In this document: piece by piece, positions 25,283 to 37,341 of the stretch | Position numbering within the stretch: position 1 is the first letter of the stretch | Layout of the letters: the number at the start of each line of letters is the position of its first letter | Source: Inia geoffrensis | Taxonomy: Eukaryota > Chordata > Mammalia > Artiodactyla > Iniidae | Direction of reading: 5' to 3' | Length of the DNA stretch: 64,000 nt | Assembly (NCBI GenBank): GCA_036417435.1 | Contig: CM070905.1 | Span: 69,705,092 to 69,769,091, forward strand | Program-made: the position numbers and the translations under genes | The notes under the pieces: generated by a model | Database searches by the model: none | Told to the model about the DNA's origin: nothing | The model's input: only the letters and a program-made list of their open reading frames with translations

Positions 25283-26430
25283 ATGAGAAGACAGAGAAAT
25301 ACACAGCAGATGAAGGAGCAAGGTAAAAACCCACCAGACCAAACAAATGAAGAGGAAACACACAGTCTACCTGAAAAACAATTCAGAGTAATGATAGTAA
25401 AGACGATCCCAAATCTTGGAAACAAAATGGAGAAAATATAAGAAACGTTTTAACAAGGACCTAGAAGAACTAAAGAGCAAACAAACAATGATAACCACCA
25501 CAATAAATGAAATTAAAAACTCTCTAGAAGATATCAATAGCAGAATAACTGAGGCAGAAGAACGGATAAGTGACCTGGAAGATAAAATACTGGAAATAAC
25601 TACCACAGAGCAGAATAAAGAAAAAAATTAAAAGAATTGAGGACAGTCTCAGAGACCTCTGGGACAACAATAAACACACAAACATTCAAATTTATAGGGG
25701 TCCCAGAAGAAGAGAAAAAAAAAAAAAAGGACTGAGAAAATATTTGAAGAGATTAAAGTTGAAAATTTCCCTCATATGGGAAAGGAAATAGTCAATCAAG
25801 TCCAGGAAGTGCAGACAGCCTCTTACAAGAAAAATCCAAGGAGAAACATGCCAAGACACATATTAATCAAACTATCAAAAATTAAATACAAAGAAAAAAT
25901 ATTAAAAGCAGCAAGAGAAAAGCAACAAAAAACATACAAGGGAATCCCCATAAGGTTAACAGCTGATCTTTCAGCAGAAACTGCAAGCCAGAAGGGAGTG
26001 GCAGTTTAAAGTGATGAAAGAGGGCTTCCCTGGTGGCGCAGTGGTTGAGAGTCCGCCTGTCGATGCAGGGGACGCGGGTTCGTGCCCCGGTCCGGGAAGA
26101 CCCAAATGCCACGGAGCGGCTGGGCCCGTGAGCCATGGCCTCTGAGCCTGCGCGTCCGGAGCCTGTGCTCCACAATGGGAGAGGCCACAACAGTGAGAGG
26201 CCCGCATACCGCAAAAAAATAAAATAAATAAATAAATAAGTAAAGTGATGAAAGGGAAAAACCTACAAGCAAGATTACTCTACCCAGCAAGGATCTCATT
26301 CAGATTCGATGAAGTTAAAACCTTTATGGACAAGCAAAAGCTAAGAGAATTCAGCACCACCAAACCAGCTTTACAACAAATGCTAAAGGACTTCTCTAGG
26401 CAGGATACACAAGAGAAGGAAAAGACCTAA
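25283..26430 (+). pseudogene. L1 ORF1 remnant of copy B
   Basis: L1 ORF1 encodes an RNA-binding coiled-coil chaperone. The normal start codon survives at 25283 (peptide start MRRQRNTQQMKEQ), but an indel brings a stop after about 50 codons near 25437. Coiled-coil text resumes in another frame (25416-25631), and the C-terminal RNA-binding part (GIPIRLTADLSAE) ends near 26009 at the SINE insertion. The last segment resumes after the SINE and ends at 26430. Confidence 0.85.
26021..26241 (+). mobile_element. CHR SINE, short form, inside ORF1 of L1 copy B
   Basis: Perfect 13-base target duplication aaagtgatgaaag at 26008-26020 and 26242-26254. The tail is (aaat)n instead of pure A. It carries a few unique changes, such as cctgtcgatgcagg. 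Confidence 0.96.
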
Positions 26431-26457
26431 AATAACAAACCCAAAACAATTAAGAAA

Positions 26458-29400
26458 ATGGGAACAAGAACATACATATTGATAACTACCTTAAAGGTAA
26501 ATGGATAAAATGCTCCAACCAAAAGACATAGACTGGCTGAAAGTATACAAAAACAAGACCCATATATAGGCTGTCTACAAGAGACCGAGTTCAGACCCAG
26601 GGACACATACAGCCTGAAAGTGAAGGGATGGAAAAATATATTCCATGCAAATGGAAATCAAAAGAAAGCTGAGTAGCAATTCTCATATCAGACAAAATAG
26701 ACTTTAAAATAAAGACTCTTACAAGAGACAAAGAAGGACACTACATGATAATCAAGGGATCAATCCAAGAAGAAATTATAACAATTGTAAATATTTATGC
26801 ACCCAACATAGGAGCACCTCATTATATAAGGCAAATGCTAACAGCCATAAAGAGGAAATTGAAAGTAACACAATAATAGTAGGGGACTTTTAACATCCCA
26901 CTTTCATCAATGCACAATTCAACCAAAATGAAAATAAATAAGGAAACACAAGCTTTAAATGATACATTAAACAAGATGGACTTAATTGATATTTATAGGA
27001 CATTCCATCAAAAAACAGAATACACTTCCTTCTCAAGTGCTCATGGAAAATTCACTGGGCTAGATATATATTTGTATAGATATCTTGGGTCACAAATGAA
27101 ACCTTGGTAAATTTAAGAAAATTGAAATCGTATCAAGTATATTTTCCGACCACTACGCTATGAGACTACATATCAATTACAGGAAAAAAAGCTGTAAAAA
27201 ATACAAACACATGGAGGCTAAACAATATGCGACTAAATAACCAAGACATCACTGAGGAAATCAAAAAATACCTAAACCAAATGATAAACACGATGACTCC
27301 AAACCGATGGGATGCAGCAAAAGCAGTTCTAAGAGGGAAGTTTATAGCAGTACAATCCTACCTCAAGAAACAAGAAACACCTCAATTAAAAAACCTAACC
27401 TTACACCTAAAGCAATTAGAAACAGAGGAGCAAAAAGAACCCAAAGTTAGCAGAAGGAAAGAAATCATAAAGAACAGATCAGAAAGAGATGAAGGAAACG
27501 ATAGCAAAGATCACTAAAACTAAACGCTGGTTCTTTGAGAAGATAAACAAAATTGATAAACCATTAGCCAGACTCATGAAGAAAAACAGGGAGAAGACTC
27601 AAATCAATAGAATTAGAAATGAAAAAGGAGAAGTAGCAACTGACACTGCAGAAATACAAAGGATCATGAGAGATTACTACAAGCAACTCTATGCCAATAA
27701 AGTGGACAACCTGGAAGAAATGGGCAAAATCTTAGAAAAGCACAACCTTCCGAGACTGAAACAGGAAGAAATAGAAAATATAAACAGACCAATCACAAGC
27801 ACTGAAATTGAAACTGTGATTTAAAATCTTCCAACAAACAAAAGCCCCACATGGCTTCACAGGCGAATTGTATCAAGCGTTTAGAGAACAGCTAACACCT
27901 ATCCTTCTCAAACTCTTCCAAAATATAGCAGAGGGGGGAACACTCCCAAACTCATTCTGTGAGGCCACCATCACCCTGTTACCAAAACCAGACAAAGAAG
28001 TCACAAAAAAAGAAAACTACAGGCCAATATCACTGAGGAACATAGATGCAAAAGTCCTCAACAAAATACTGGCAAACAGAATCCAACAGCACATTAAAAG
28101 GATCATACGCCATGACCAAGTGGGGTTTATCCCACGAATGTGAGGGTTCTTCAAAATACATAAATCAATCAATGTGATACACCATATTAACAAACTGAAG
28201 GAGAAAAACCACATGATCATCTCAATATATGCAGAAAAAGCTTTCGACAAAATTCAACACCCATTTATGATTAAAAACTCTGCAGAAAGTAGGCATAGAG
28301 GGAACTTACCTCAACATAATAAAGGCCATATATGACAAACCCACAGCCAATATCATTCTCAGTGTGAAAAACTGAAACCATCTGCACTGAGATCAGGAAC
28401 AAGACAAGGGTGCCCACTCTCACCACTATTATTCAACATAGTTTTGGAAGTTTCAGCCACAGCAATCAGAGAAGAAAAAGAAATAAAAGGAATCCAAATG
28501 AGAAAAGAAGTAAAACTGTCACTGTTTGCAGATGACATGATACTATACATAGAGAATCATAAAGATGCCACCAGAAAACTACTGGAGCTAATCAATGACT
28601 TTGGTAAAGTAGCAGGATACAAAACTAATGCACAAAAATCTCTTGCATTCCTATACACTAATGATGAAAAATCTGAAAGAATAATTAATGAAACACTCCC
28701 ATTTACCACTGCAACAAAAAGAATTAAATACCTAGTAATATACCTACCTAAGGAGACAAAAGACCTGTATGCAGAAAACTATAAGACACTGATGAAAGAA
28801 ATTAAAGATGATACAAACAGATGGAGAGATATAGCATGTTCTTGGATTGTAAGAATCAACATTGTGAAAATGACTATACTACCCAAAGCAATCTACATAT
28901 TCAATGCAATCCCTATCAAACTACCAATGGCATTTTTCACAGAACTAGAACAAAAAATTTCACAATTTGTATGGAAACACAAAAGATCATGAATAGCCAT
29001 AGCAATCTTGAGAAAGAAAAACGGAGCTGGAGGAGTCAGGCTCCCTGACTTCAGACTATACTACAAAGTTACAGTAATCGAGACAGTATGGTACTGGAAC
29101 AAAAACAGAAACATAGATCAATGGAACAGGATAGAAAGCCCAGAGATAAACCCACGCACATATTGTCACCTTATTTTTTATTTTTTTAACACCTTATTGG
29201 AGTCTAATTGCTTTACAATCGTGTCTTAGTTTCTGCTTTATAACAAAGTGAATCAGATATATGTATATAAATATATCCCCATATCTCTTCCCTCTTGCGT
29301 CTCCCTCCCTTCCAACCGGTCACCTTATTTTTTTTGATAAAGGAGGCAAGAATATACAATGGAGAAAAGACAGCCTCTTCAATAAGTTGTGATGAGAAAA

Positions 29401-30318
29401 CTGTACAGCTACGTGTAAAAGAATGAAATTAGAACACTCTGTAACACCATACACAAAAATAAACTCAAAATGGAATAAAGACCTAAATGTAAAGTCAGAC
29501 ACTATAAAACTCTCACAGGAAAACATAGGCAGAACACTCTATGATATAAATCACAGCAAGATCCTTTTTGACCCACCTCCTAAAGAAATGGAAGAAAAAA
29601 CAAAAATAAATAAATGGGACCTAATGAAGCTTAAAAACTCTTGCACAGCAAAGGAAACCATAAACAAGACAAAAAGACAACCCTCAGAATGGGAGAAAAT
29701 ATTTGCAAATGAAACAACTGACAAAGGATTAATCTCCAAAATTTACAAGCAGCTTATGCAGCTCAATATCAAAAAACAAACAACCCTATCCAAAAATGGG
29801 CAGAAGACCTAAATAGACATTTCTCCAAAGAAGATATACAGATTGCCAACAAACACATGAAAGGATGCTCAACATCACTAACCATTAGAGAAACGCAAAT
29901 CAAAACTACAATGAGGTACTATCACACACTGACCAGAATGGCCAACATTAAAAAGTCTACGAATGACAAATGCTGGAGAGGGTGTAGAAAGAAGGGAACC
30001 CTCCTACACTGCTGGTGGGAATGTAAGTTGATGCAGCCACTATGGAAAACAGTATTGAAGTTCCTCAGAAAACTAAAAATAGAATTACCATATGATCCAG
30101 CAATCCCACTCCTGGGCATATACCCAGACAAAACTATAATTCGAAAAGATACATGCACCCCAATGTTCATAGAACCCCTATTCACAATAGCCAAGACATG
30201 GAAACAATCTAAATGTCCATCAACATATGAATGGATAAAGAAAACGTGGTACATATATACAATGGAATATTACTCAGCCATAAATAAGAACAAAATAATG
30301 CCATTTACAGCAACATAG
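26458..30318 (+). pseudogene. L1 ORF2 remnant of copy B
   Basis: ORF2 encodes the endonuclease and reverse transcriptase of L1. Here a stop follows the start codon within about 16 codons. Recognisable segments then alternate between frames: endonuclease remains (26910-27110), the region before RT (27227-27824), RT palm with KENYRPISL (27868-28143), and the catalytic FADDMILYI segment (28444-28992). C-terminal parts (29423-30318) include the zinc-knuckle region [18 protein letters not shown]. The endonuclease active-site text SDHYAM survives but out of frame. The antisense insertion at 29180-29318 adds a further break. Confidence 0.9.
29180..29318 (-). mobile_element. antisense L1 tail (139 bases) nested in L1 copy B
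   Basis: Read on the minus strand, it is the last part of the young L1 3' UTR, with gattcactttgttataaagc and the following cagaaact block. On the plus strand it begins with the T-run of its tail. The target site gtcaccttatttttt is present on both sides (29165-29179 and from 29319). Removing one copy restores the L1 ORF2 text of the host. Confidence 0.94.
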
Positions 30319-30665
30319 ATGCAATTAGAAATTATCATATTAAGTGAAATCAGAAAGAGAAAGACAAACACCATATGATATGACTTATATGTAGAATCTA
30401 AAGTATGACACAAATGAACCTATCTACAAGATAAAAACAAAGTCACAGACATAGAGAACAGACTTGTGTTTGCCAAGGGGGAGGGTACTGGGGGAGGGAT
30501 GGAGTGGGAGGCCGGAGTTAGCAGATTTAAGCTACTGTATGTATTGATAGAATGGATAAACAAGGTCCTACTCTATAGCACAGGGAACTATATTCAATAT
30601 CCTATAGTAAACCATAATGGAAAAGAATTCTTTGAAAAGAATGTATATATATATAAAAGCAAAAT

Positions 30666-31784
30666 AAAATAGGCATGGACTACTATATTCCCAAATCAAA
30701 TCAACATTTAAAAAAAGGATATAGGGACCTCGGTCATTTTGCTAGTCTTGATTGCTGGCCTTTTAGGGACAGTGGGGACTGATGGCTGAGGATTAGAGGG
30801 GCAGTTCTGATGCTCTGGTGCTTCTTGAGACCCAGGCTCTTTGTACACCCCTGATGCAAGAGGAACCTGAACAATGCCAGAGGTTGACTTTTATTCCAAC
30901 CACACAGGACTGGGGCCTGAAATCAGGGATGAGTTGATTTTTAAAAAATAGATATTTTTTGACATATGAATTTATAAATTGAGATTCTAACATATTACAT
31001 AGGCTTCAATGGATTCTTAGATATCATTTGATTTGTATATTCTCTCTTGCTCAGCCAGGCTGTAAACTAAACTTGACAATTTATATCCCAACAGATAAAA
31101 GCTTAACTAAAGGATTGTTGATACTGCTGCTAAACAGAAATTAAATTTTATACCTGAAAGGGACCTTAGCAGGTTATCATTATATTTAATATAAGCTGGA
31201 GTTAACGAGAGGACTAAAATTTAACACTTAGCCTCAAGAAGATTTCATCTTAAAAGTGAACAGAGGTGTATAAAGAAAACATTTCAATATAAAATATAAT
31301 TGGTAATGAACATGCTATGTGAATACTGAAGAAAGATAACGATACCACTAATTTCACTTTTACCATATCACTTTCCATTGCCATGATTTTCATTTGTTTC
31401 TCACCTTTCCAGAAAAAGTGTCAAAGACAATAGGTATCCTGCCTTATCTCTTTGTAGAATGTGCCTTTATCTCCCTGTAGAATTTCCATAGGACCGAGAG
31501 ATCCTGAACATAAGAGATGTTTAATAATTAGGGACCAGGATGTGGTCTGCTATGTAGTTCTCATGTTAATACCAGGAGATACACATTTACTGCTAATGAC
31601 TAATTCTGACAGTTGGCCTGACGCCCATAGAAGAATGAGAATCAAAACAAAAATACACAACTGAATAAATAGATTGTAAAATTTTTATCAACGTATCTAT
31701 TATTGGTCATTTTTTATTGTAATTTAGATAACATTTAGATCCTATTGATGAGAAGCCGTGTAGGGGGGAATTAAAAAGTACAGG
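30666..31784. other. unique sequence
   Basis: No gene recognised. 30720-30940 is somewhat GC-richer but shows no open frame with support. Confidence 0.45.
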
Positions 31785-31965
31785 ATTGTTGTCCTGCCTG
31801 TGCCACTTACAAGCTATGTGATCGTAGGATCTTCACTTGGCCTCTAGGAGCCTCAGGCTCTTTTATAAAGTATGGAAAACTGTGTTCTCAAGAAAGTTAC
31901 ATCAGATATGCAAAATTTATACGGCAAAGAGTAAAACACACTTAATGGTAATTACTACTGAATAA
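31785..31965 (+). mobile_element. MIR SINE
   Basis: The order tgccacttacaagctatgtg, cttcacttggcctctaggag, cctcaggctcttttataaag follows the MIR core closely. Confidence 0.75.
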
Positions 31966-32102
31966 CTAGTTGGTCTCCAAAATACTCTTTTACCACAATA
32001 AAGAGCACAAAGGAAAAAAGCAGTCTTTTACATACTTTGTCCACTCCTGTGTTATTTTGTATAATTGTCTTAATTTATTCAAGGTTCATAAATATTTCTC
32101 CC

Positions 32103-32442
32103 GGGGTCGTCCCCTGGTGACACAGTGGTTAAAAATCCGCCTGCCAATGCAGGGGACATGGGTTTGATCCCTGGTCTGGGAAGATCCCACATGCCGCGGA
32201 GCAACTAAGCCCATGAGCCACAACTACTGAGCCTGCGCTCTAGAGCCCACGAGCCACAACTACTGCAGCCTGCGCACCTAGAGCCTGCACTCCGCAACAA
32301 GAGAAGCCACTGCAATGAGAAGCCCATGCACCACAACGAAGAGTAACCCCTGCTCGCCGCAGCTAGAGAAAGCCCACGCGCAGCAACGAAGACTCAACGC
32401 AGCCAAAAAATAAATTAATAACAATAAATTAGTTTAAAAATA
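32103..32442 (+). mobile_element. CHR SINE, long form
   Basis: The flanks aatatttctccc (32091-32102) and catatttctccc (32443-32454) form a 12-base target duplication with one change. The internal block with two actactg(a/c)gcctg motifs and the cagcaacgaagactcaacgc end mark the long form. Confidence 0.95.
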
Positions 32443-32454
32443 CATATTTCTCCC

Positions 32455-33655
32455 AGGATGATATGAACTATTTGGGGGGAAAAAAAAATCTTTTTGAGAG
32501 TGTTACAAGTGTACCATGGATGAGACTAAAAAATCCAGACCTTGGGAAATGTATCAAAATTCACACTATTCTGTGTTTAACAGCAAGTTAAACACAAGCA
32601 TTTCTCTCGAAGAGAATGGATGACAGCGCTATCACCCATTCTGGGGAGTGTCTAATTGTAATACAAGGAATAAGCTAAGTCCTTTGGATGGGGATATACT
32701 AGAGAGTAGACACTGCTTGCCGTATGGTCCAGGAGTAGTTGGGCCCAAACACCCAGGAATCTACAGTGCTTCTGGTAGAGAGCCAAGAGGAGACAGGCCT
32801 CCCTCCCTCTGCTTCTCTTTAGTGGTAGCACATGTCCCTGTAGCAACAAAAACATGATTGCAGTTTCAGGGAGAGTCCAGCCTCTACCTCCTGGAACTGC
32901 ATGCATCTGTGATCAAGCTCTCTGAGTGAGCTGGAAGAGCATTTAAGACCGATACTCTGAACGCAAGTACAGTCCCTCCTAGGGGGCTGCTGTGGGACAC
33001 ACAGGGATGCTTCAGACAGCAGACGGCCGTGCCCAGGAAAGTGGTTTTCTCATGAAGGTAATAACAGCGTGCTGACAAGATGAAAAATAAAGGGTAAAAG
33101 AAACTAAGGTACTTAGTCTACAGCATGCATGAAATTGCCGGGGAGGATACTGTGAGTCAGGTTAGTTTCTGACAGAAACCATGTGGGTTCACGTTTTCAT
33201 TTGGGTTTAGAAAAAAGCATGTAAAATCATTTTCACATCACAGGCTAGTGAAGTCACCAATATTAAAGTTGTACAATCACAAAAATTGTGTTGAATCTGC
33301 ATTGCCAATGAGTATTGTTAATTGTGTATAATTATGAATATGTATTTATTATGTATAAATATGTGCAACATATTTTCTCTATTTTTCCCAATTTGAGATA
33401 AACCTGGCTAAATCAGTAATACGTAATCTCTGCAAGTTCTTTTGTATGTGCATACAAAACATAAGCTTACAGTGCAATTGTTTTAGAACAACTCTTTCAA
33501 GAAGATGTTGACATAAAAATATGTGTATATGTGTATATTGCTTTCCCCTTTCTCTACATTCTCATTCTTCCTCTACACATACACAAATAAAAAGAAATTA
33601 ACAAGACATCATAATGGGGGAATTAAATTTTGGGGTCTTTCTTAAGAGAAAGGTT
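32455..33655. other. unique sequence
   Basis: No gene. 32640-33060 is moderately GC-rich with short overlapping open frames on both strands and no splice or domain support. Around 33300-33380 it is extremely AT-rich. Confidence 0.45.
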
Positions 33656-33668
33656 TACATTTAAGTTT

Positions 33669-34017
33669 TTTTTTTTAATGAATGTATTTATTTATGGCTC
33701 TGTTAGGTCTTCGTTGCCGTATGCAGACTTTCTCTAGTTGTGATGAGCAGGGGCCACTCTTTGTCTCTGTGCACAGGCTTCTCATTGTCGTGGCTTCTCT
33801 TGTTGTGGAGCAAGGGACCTAGGCATGCAGGCTTCAGTATTTGTGGCACTTGGGCTCCGTAGTTGTGGCTCGTGGGCTCTAGAAGCGCAGGCCCAGTAGT
33901 TGTGGTGCACGGGCCTAGTTGCTCCGTGGCATGTGGGATCCTCCCAGACCAGGGCCCGAACCCGGGTCTCCTGTGTTGGCAGGCGGATTCTTAACCACTG
34001 CACCACCAGGGAATCCC
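33669..34017 (-). mobile_element. CHR SINE, long form, reverse
   Basis: Perfect 13-base target duplication tacatttaagttt (33656-33668 and 34018-34030). On the minus strand it begins gggattccctggtggtgcag, has a near-perfect B-box (gggttcgggccc), and ends in an A-rich tail. Confidence 0.95.
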
Positions 34018-34030
34018 TACATTTAAGTTT

Positions 34031-35017
34031 TAACTCTGGTTCAAAAAAAAAAAAAAAACTGAAAAGACCACAATTTTCAACTCATACACCAGAGAGTTGC
34101 AGAAAGAGAACAGTGTGTATCAAAAAAGCTCTACTGGAAAAACCCCCAACTTATCAAACTGTCCTTTACTGTATTCACAGATTTATGCAGATGCATAAAG
34201 AGGTTCATTCACTCTTTATTAACTGTAAAGATAGATAACTGACATTATATATATTTTGTGTTCTAAAAGAATACAAAAGAGTGGCTTCAGAGTTGAAGGT
34301 TTGTTTGATATTAAGCCACACTTAGAAGTAACCAAAGTAAAATTCTATCTAGGCAACACATATAGCTTTGGAAAGAAGTAATATTATGCATAACTCCATG
34401 ATTAATCCAAATCTTTTAATATCCTTTAAGATTCTCAAATGAGAGCCAAGAATATTTGGTCTATAGTTGATTCTCTCTGCTATCTTTTTATAGCATATTG
34501 CACTTAATCTTAAATTCCTGATTTATGGTAGAATTTATGGATATTCCCACTGGGATACTAAAGCTCTTAATTTGTTTACATATTTTGGCTTTTTTCCAGA
34601 CTTATGTGACCAGTAACTGATCCAAGAAACAAACAGGCGGAAATGTCTTTGAATAGCATTCTTTTACTATCAAGTCATACATATCTCCATTCAGTACAAG
34701 AGGCCACTGAATTCCTGAATGCCGCAGTTCAATAATACATTTTTAAAACTCAGGTGGGATGAAAGAGAATGATTTTCAATTCAAACAAGAAAAGAAAAAG
34801 GAACTATGAACTTAACAGGGTCTTAAAGACACATACACAGGATGGAAAAGGAATTCCTTCAAACTACTGAAAAAAATTAGTAACACAGATTTTATCATCT
34901 ATTTCCTCCTCCTCAAAGGGATGTTTTGTTATCCACTTAGACTGAAGAGCTTGCTTTCAATTAAATTAAGTGCTCAGATGTAAAGAATAGAAAAGAAAAA
35001 CAAACAGATAAAGAAAA
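34031..35017. other. unique sequence left of the L1 complex
   Basis: An A17 run sits near 34044. Otherwise unique and AT-rich, with no gene. This is the left flank of L1 copy C; no sequence matching the right flank at 45414 was found. Confidence 0.45.
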
Positions 35018-36734
35018 AGCTTTCAAGTTTCATTAGGTTCCATTTGTTTATTTTTGTCTTTATTTCCATTTCTCTAGGAGGTGAGTCAAAAAGCATCGTG
35101 CTGTGATTGACATCATAGAGTGTTCTGCCTATGTTTTCCTCTAAGAGTTTTAGAGTGTCTGGCCTTACATTTAGGTCTTTAATCCATTTTGAGGTTATTT
35201 TTGTGCATGGTGTTAGGGAGTGTTCTAATTTCATACTTTTAAACGTACCTGTCCAGTTTGCCCAGCACCACGTATTGAAGAGGCTGTCTTTTCTCCACTG
35301 TATATTCTTGCCTCCTTTATCAAAGATAAGGTGACCATATGTGCATGGGTTTATCTCTGGGCTTTCTAACCTGTTCCATTGATGTATATTTCTGTTTTTG
35401 TGCCAGTACCATACTGTCTTGATTACTGTAGCTTTGTAGTATAGTCTGAAGTCAGGGAGCCTGATTCCTCCAGCTCCGTTTTTCGTTCTCAAGGTTGCTT
35501 TGGCTATTCGGGGTCTTTTGTGTTTCCATACACATTGTGAAATTTTTTGTTCTAGTTCGGGGAAAACTGCCAGTGGTAGTTTGATAGGGATTGCATTGAA
35601 TCTGTAGATTCCTTTGGGTAGTAGAGTCATTTTCACAATGTTAATTCTTCCAATCCAAGAGCATGATATATCTCTCAATCTGTTTGTATCATCTTTAATT
35701 TCTTTCATCAGTGTCTTATAATTTTCTGCATACAGGTCTTTTGTTTCCTTAGATAGGTTTATTACTAGATATTTTATTGTTTTTGTTGCAGTGGTAAATG
35801 GGAATGTTTTCTTAATTTCACTTGCAGATTTTTCATCATTTGTGTATAGGAATGCCAGAGATTTCTGTGCATTAATTTTGTATCCTGCTACTTTACCAAA
35901 TTCATTGATTAGCTCTAGTAGTTTTCTGGTAGCATCTTTAGGATTCTCTATGTATAGTATCATGTCATCTGCAAACAGTGACAGCTTTACTTCTTCTTCT
36001 CTGATTTGGATTCCTTTTATTTCTTTTTCTTCTCTCATTGTGGTGGCTAAAACTTCCAAAACTATATTGAATAAGAGTGGTGAGAGTGGGCAACCTTGTC
36101 TTGTTCCTGATCTTAGTGGAAATGGTTTCAGTTTTTCACCATTGAGGATGATGTTGGCTGTGGGTTTGTCATATATGGTCTTCATTATGTTGAGGAAAGT
36201 TCCCTCTATGCCTACTTTCTGCAGGGTTTTTATCATAAATGGGTGTTGAATTTTGTCGAAAGCTTTCTCTGCATCTATTGAGATGATCATATGGTTTTTC
36301 TCCTTCAATTTGTTAATATGGTGTATCACATTGATTGATTTGCATATACTGAAGAATCCTTGAATTCCTGGAATAAATCCCACTTGATCATGGTGTATGA
36401 TCATTTTACTGTGCTGCTGGACTCTGTTTGCTAGTATTTTGTTGAGGATTTTTGCATCTATGTTCTTCAGTGATATTGGCCTGTAGTTTTCTTTCTTTTG
36501 TGACGTCTTTGGTTTTGGTATCAGGGTGATGGTGGCCTCATAGAATGAGTTTGGGACTGTTCCTCCCTCTGCTATATTTTGGAAGAGTTTGAGAAGGACA
36601 GATGTTAGCTCTTCTCTAAATGTTTGATAGAATTCGCCTGTGAAGCCATCTGGCCCTGGGCTTTTGTTTGTTGGAAGATTTTTAATCACAGCTTTTGCAC
36701 AGCAAAGGAAACCATAAACAAGACCAAAAGACAA
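34974..36734 (-). pseudogene. uninterrupted L1 reverse-transcriptase open frame (586 codons), chimeric ends
   Basis: This is the longest open frame in the window. It covers the RT domain of L1 ORF2: [13 protein letters not shown], palm motif A with [10 protein letters not shown] (catalytic Asp), motif [16 protein letters not shown], motif C FADDM (catalytic Asp pair), then the thumb and the long C-terminal region down to [10 protein letters not shown]. The endonuclease domain and the terminal zinc knuckle are missing. The first 14 or so codons read backward through the plus-strand L1 segment across the inversion joint, and the last 15 or so read into host DNA. No L1 promoter precedes it. The absence of stops suggests the insertion is fairly young. 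Confidence 0.9.
35018..36692 (-). mobile_element. inverted 5' part of L1 copy C
   Basis: On the minus strand this is L1 ORF2 from just before the RT domain (ctgtgattaaaaatcttcc) down to aagcttt. The plus-strand part of the same copy starts at 36693 with cttttgcacagcaaagg. That is the very next L1 position, with about 7 bases of overlap. A 5' segment inverted relative to the 3' segment, contiguous in L1 coordinates, is the signature of twin priming. The 5' truncation lies at ctgtgatt. Confidence 0.93.
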
Positions 36735-37341
36735 CGCTCAGAATGGGAGAAAATACTTGCAAATGAAGCAACTAACAAAAGAATTAATCTCCAAAATTTA
36801 CAAGAAGCTCATGCAGCTGAATAAAAAAAAAAAAAAAAAAACCCAATCCAAAAATGGGCAAAAGAACTAAATAGACATTTCTCGAAAGAAGATATACAGA
36901 TTGCCAAGAAACACATGAAAGAATGCTCAACATCAAAAAAAAAAAAAAAAAAAAGAATGCTCAACATCATTAATCATTAGAGAAATGCAAATCACAACTA
37001 CAATGAGATACCATCTCACACCGGTCAGAATGGCCATCATCAAAAAATCTAGAAACAATAAATGCTGGAGAGGGTGTGGAGAAAATGGAACACTCTTGCA
37101 CTGTTGGTGAGAATGTAAATTGATACAGCCACTATGGAGAACAGTATGGAATTTCCTTAAAAAACTACAAATAGAACTGCCATACGACCCACCAATCCCA
37201 CTACTGGGCATATACCCTGAGAAAGCCATAATTCAAAAAGAGTCATGTACCAAAATGTTCACTGCAGCTCTATTTACAATAGCCAGGACATGGAAGCAAC
37301 CTAAGTGTCCATCAACAGATAAATGGATAAAGAAGTTGTGG
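36693..37341 (+). mobile_element. direct-orientation middle part of L1 copy C
   Basis: It continues L1 ORF2 from gcacagcaaaggaaacc to aaatggataaagaagttgtgg, where copy D interrupts it. It holds an A19 expansion near 36823-36841 and the poly-A insertion at 36935-36951. Reading resumes at 44895 with cacatatatgcaatgg. Confidence 0.93.
36935..36951 (+). mobile_element. poly-A-only insertion with target duplication
   Basis: A run of A is flanked by two perfect copies of aaagaatgctcaacatc (36918-36934 and 36952-36968). The host L1 has only one copy of this phrase at this place (compare 43637-43652 in copy D). The structure is that of a retrotransposition event that copied nothing but the poly-A tail. 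Confidence 0.85.

Larger units (their letters stand above)
24790..30665 (+). mobile_element. nearly full-length dead LINE-1 (copy B)
   Basis: A 5' UTR block (tggtccaccagaatcctcct, later cagagaggctgcctaacctc) is shared with copy D. It is followed by ORF1, ORF2 and a 3' UTR. That 3' UTR differs from copies C and D: it has ttgtgtttgccaagggggag and cctactctatagcacaggga, and lacks the agcttggtg-type young tail. A SINE splits ORF1 at 26021 and an antisense L1 tail splits ORF2 at 29180. No target duplication was identified at its ends. It therefore belongs to an older subfamily than copy D. Confidence 0.9.
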
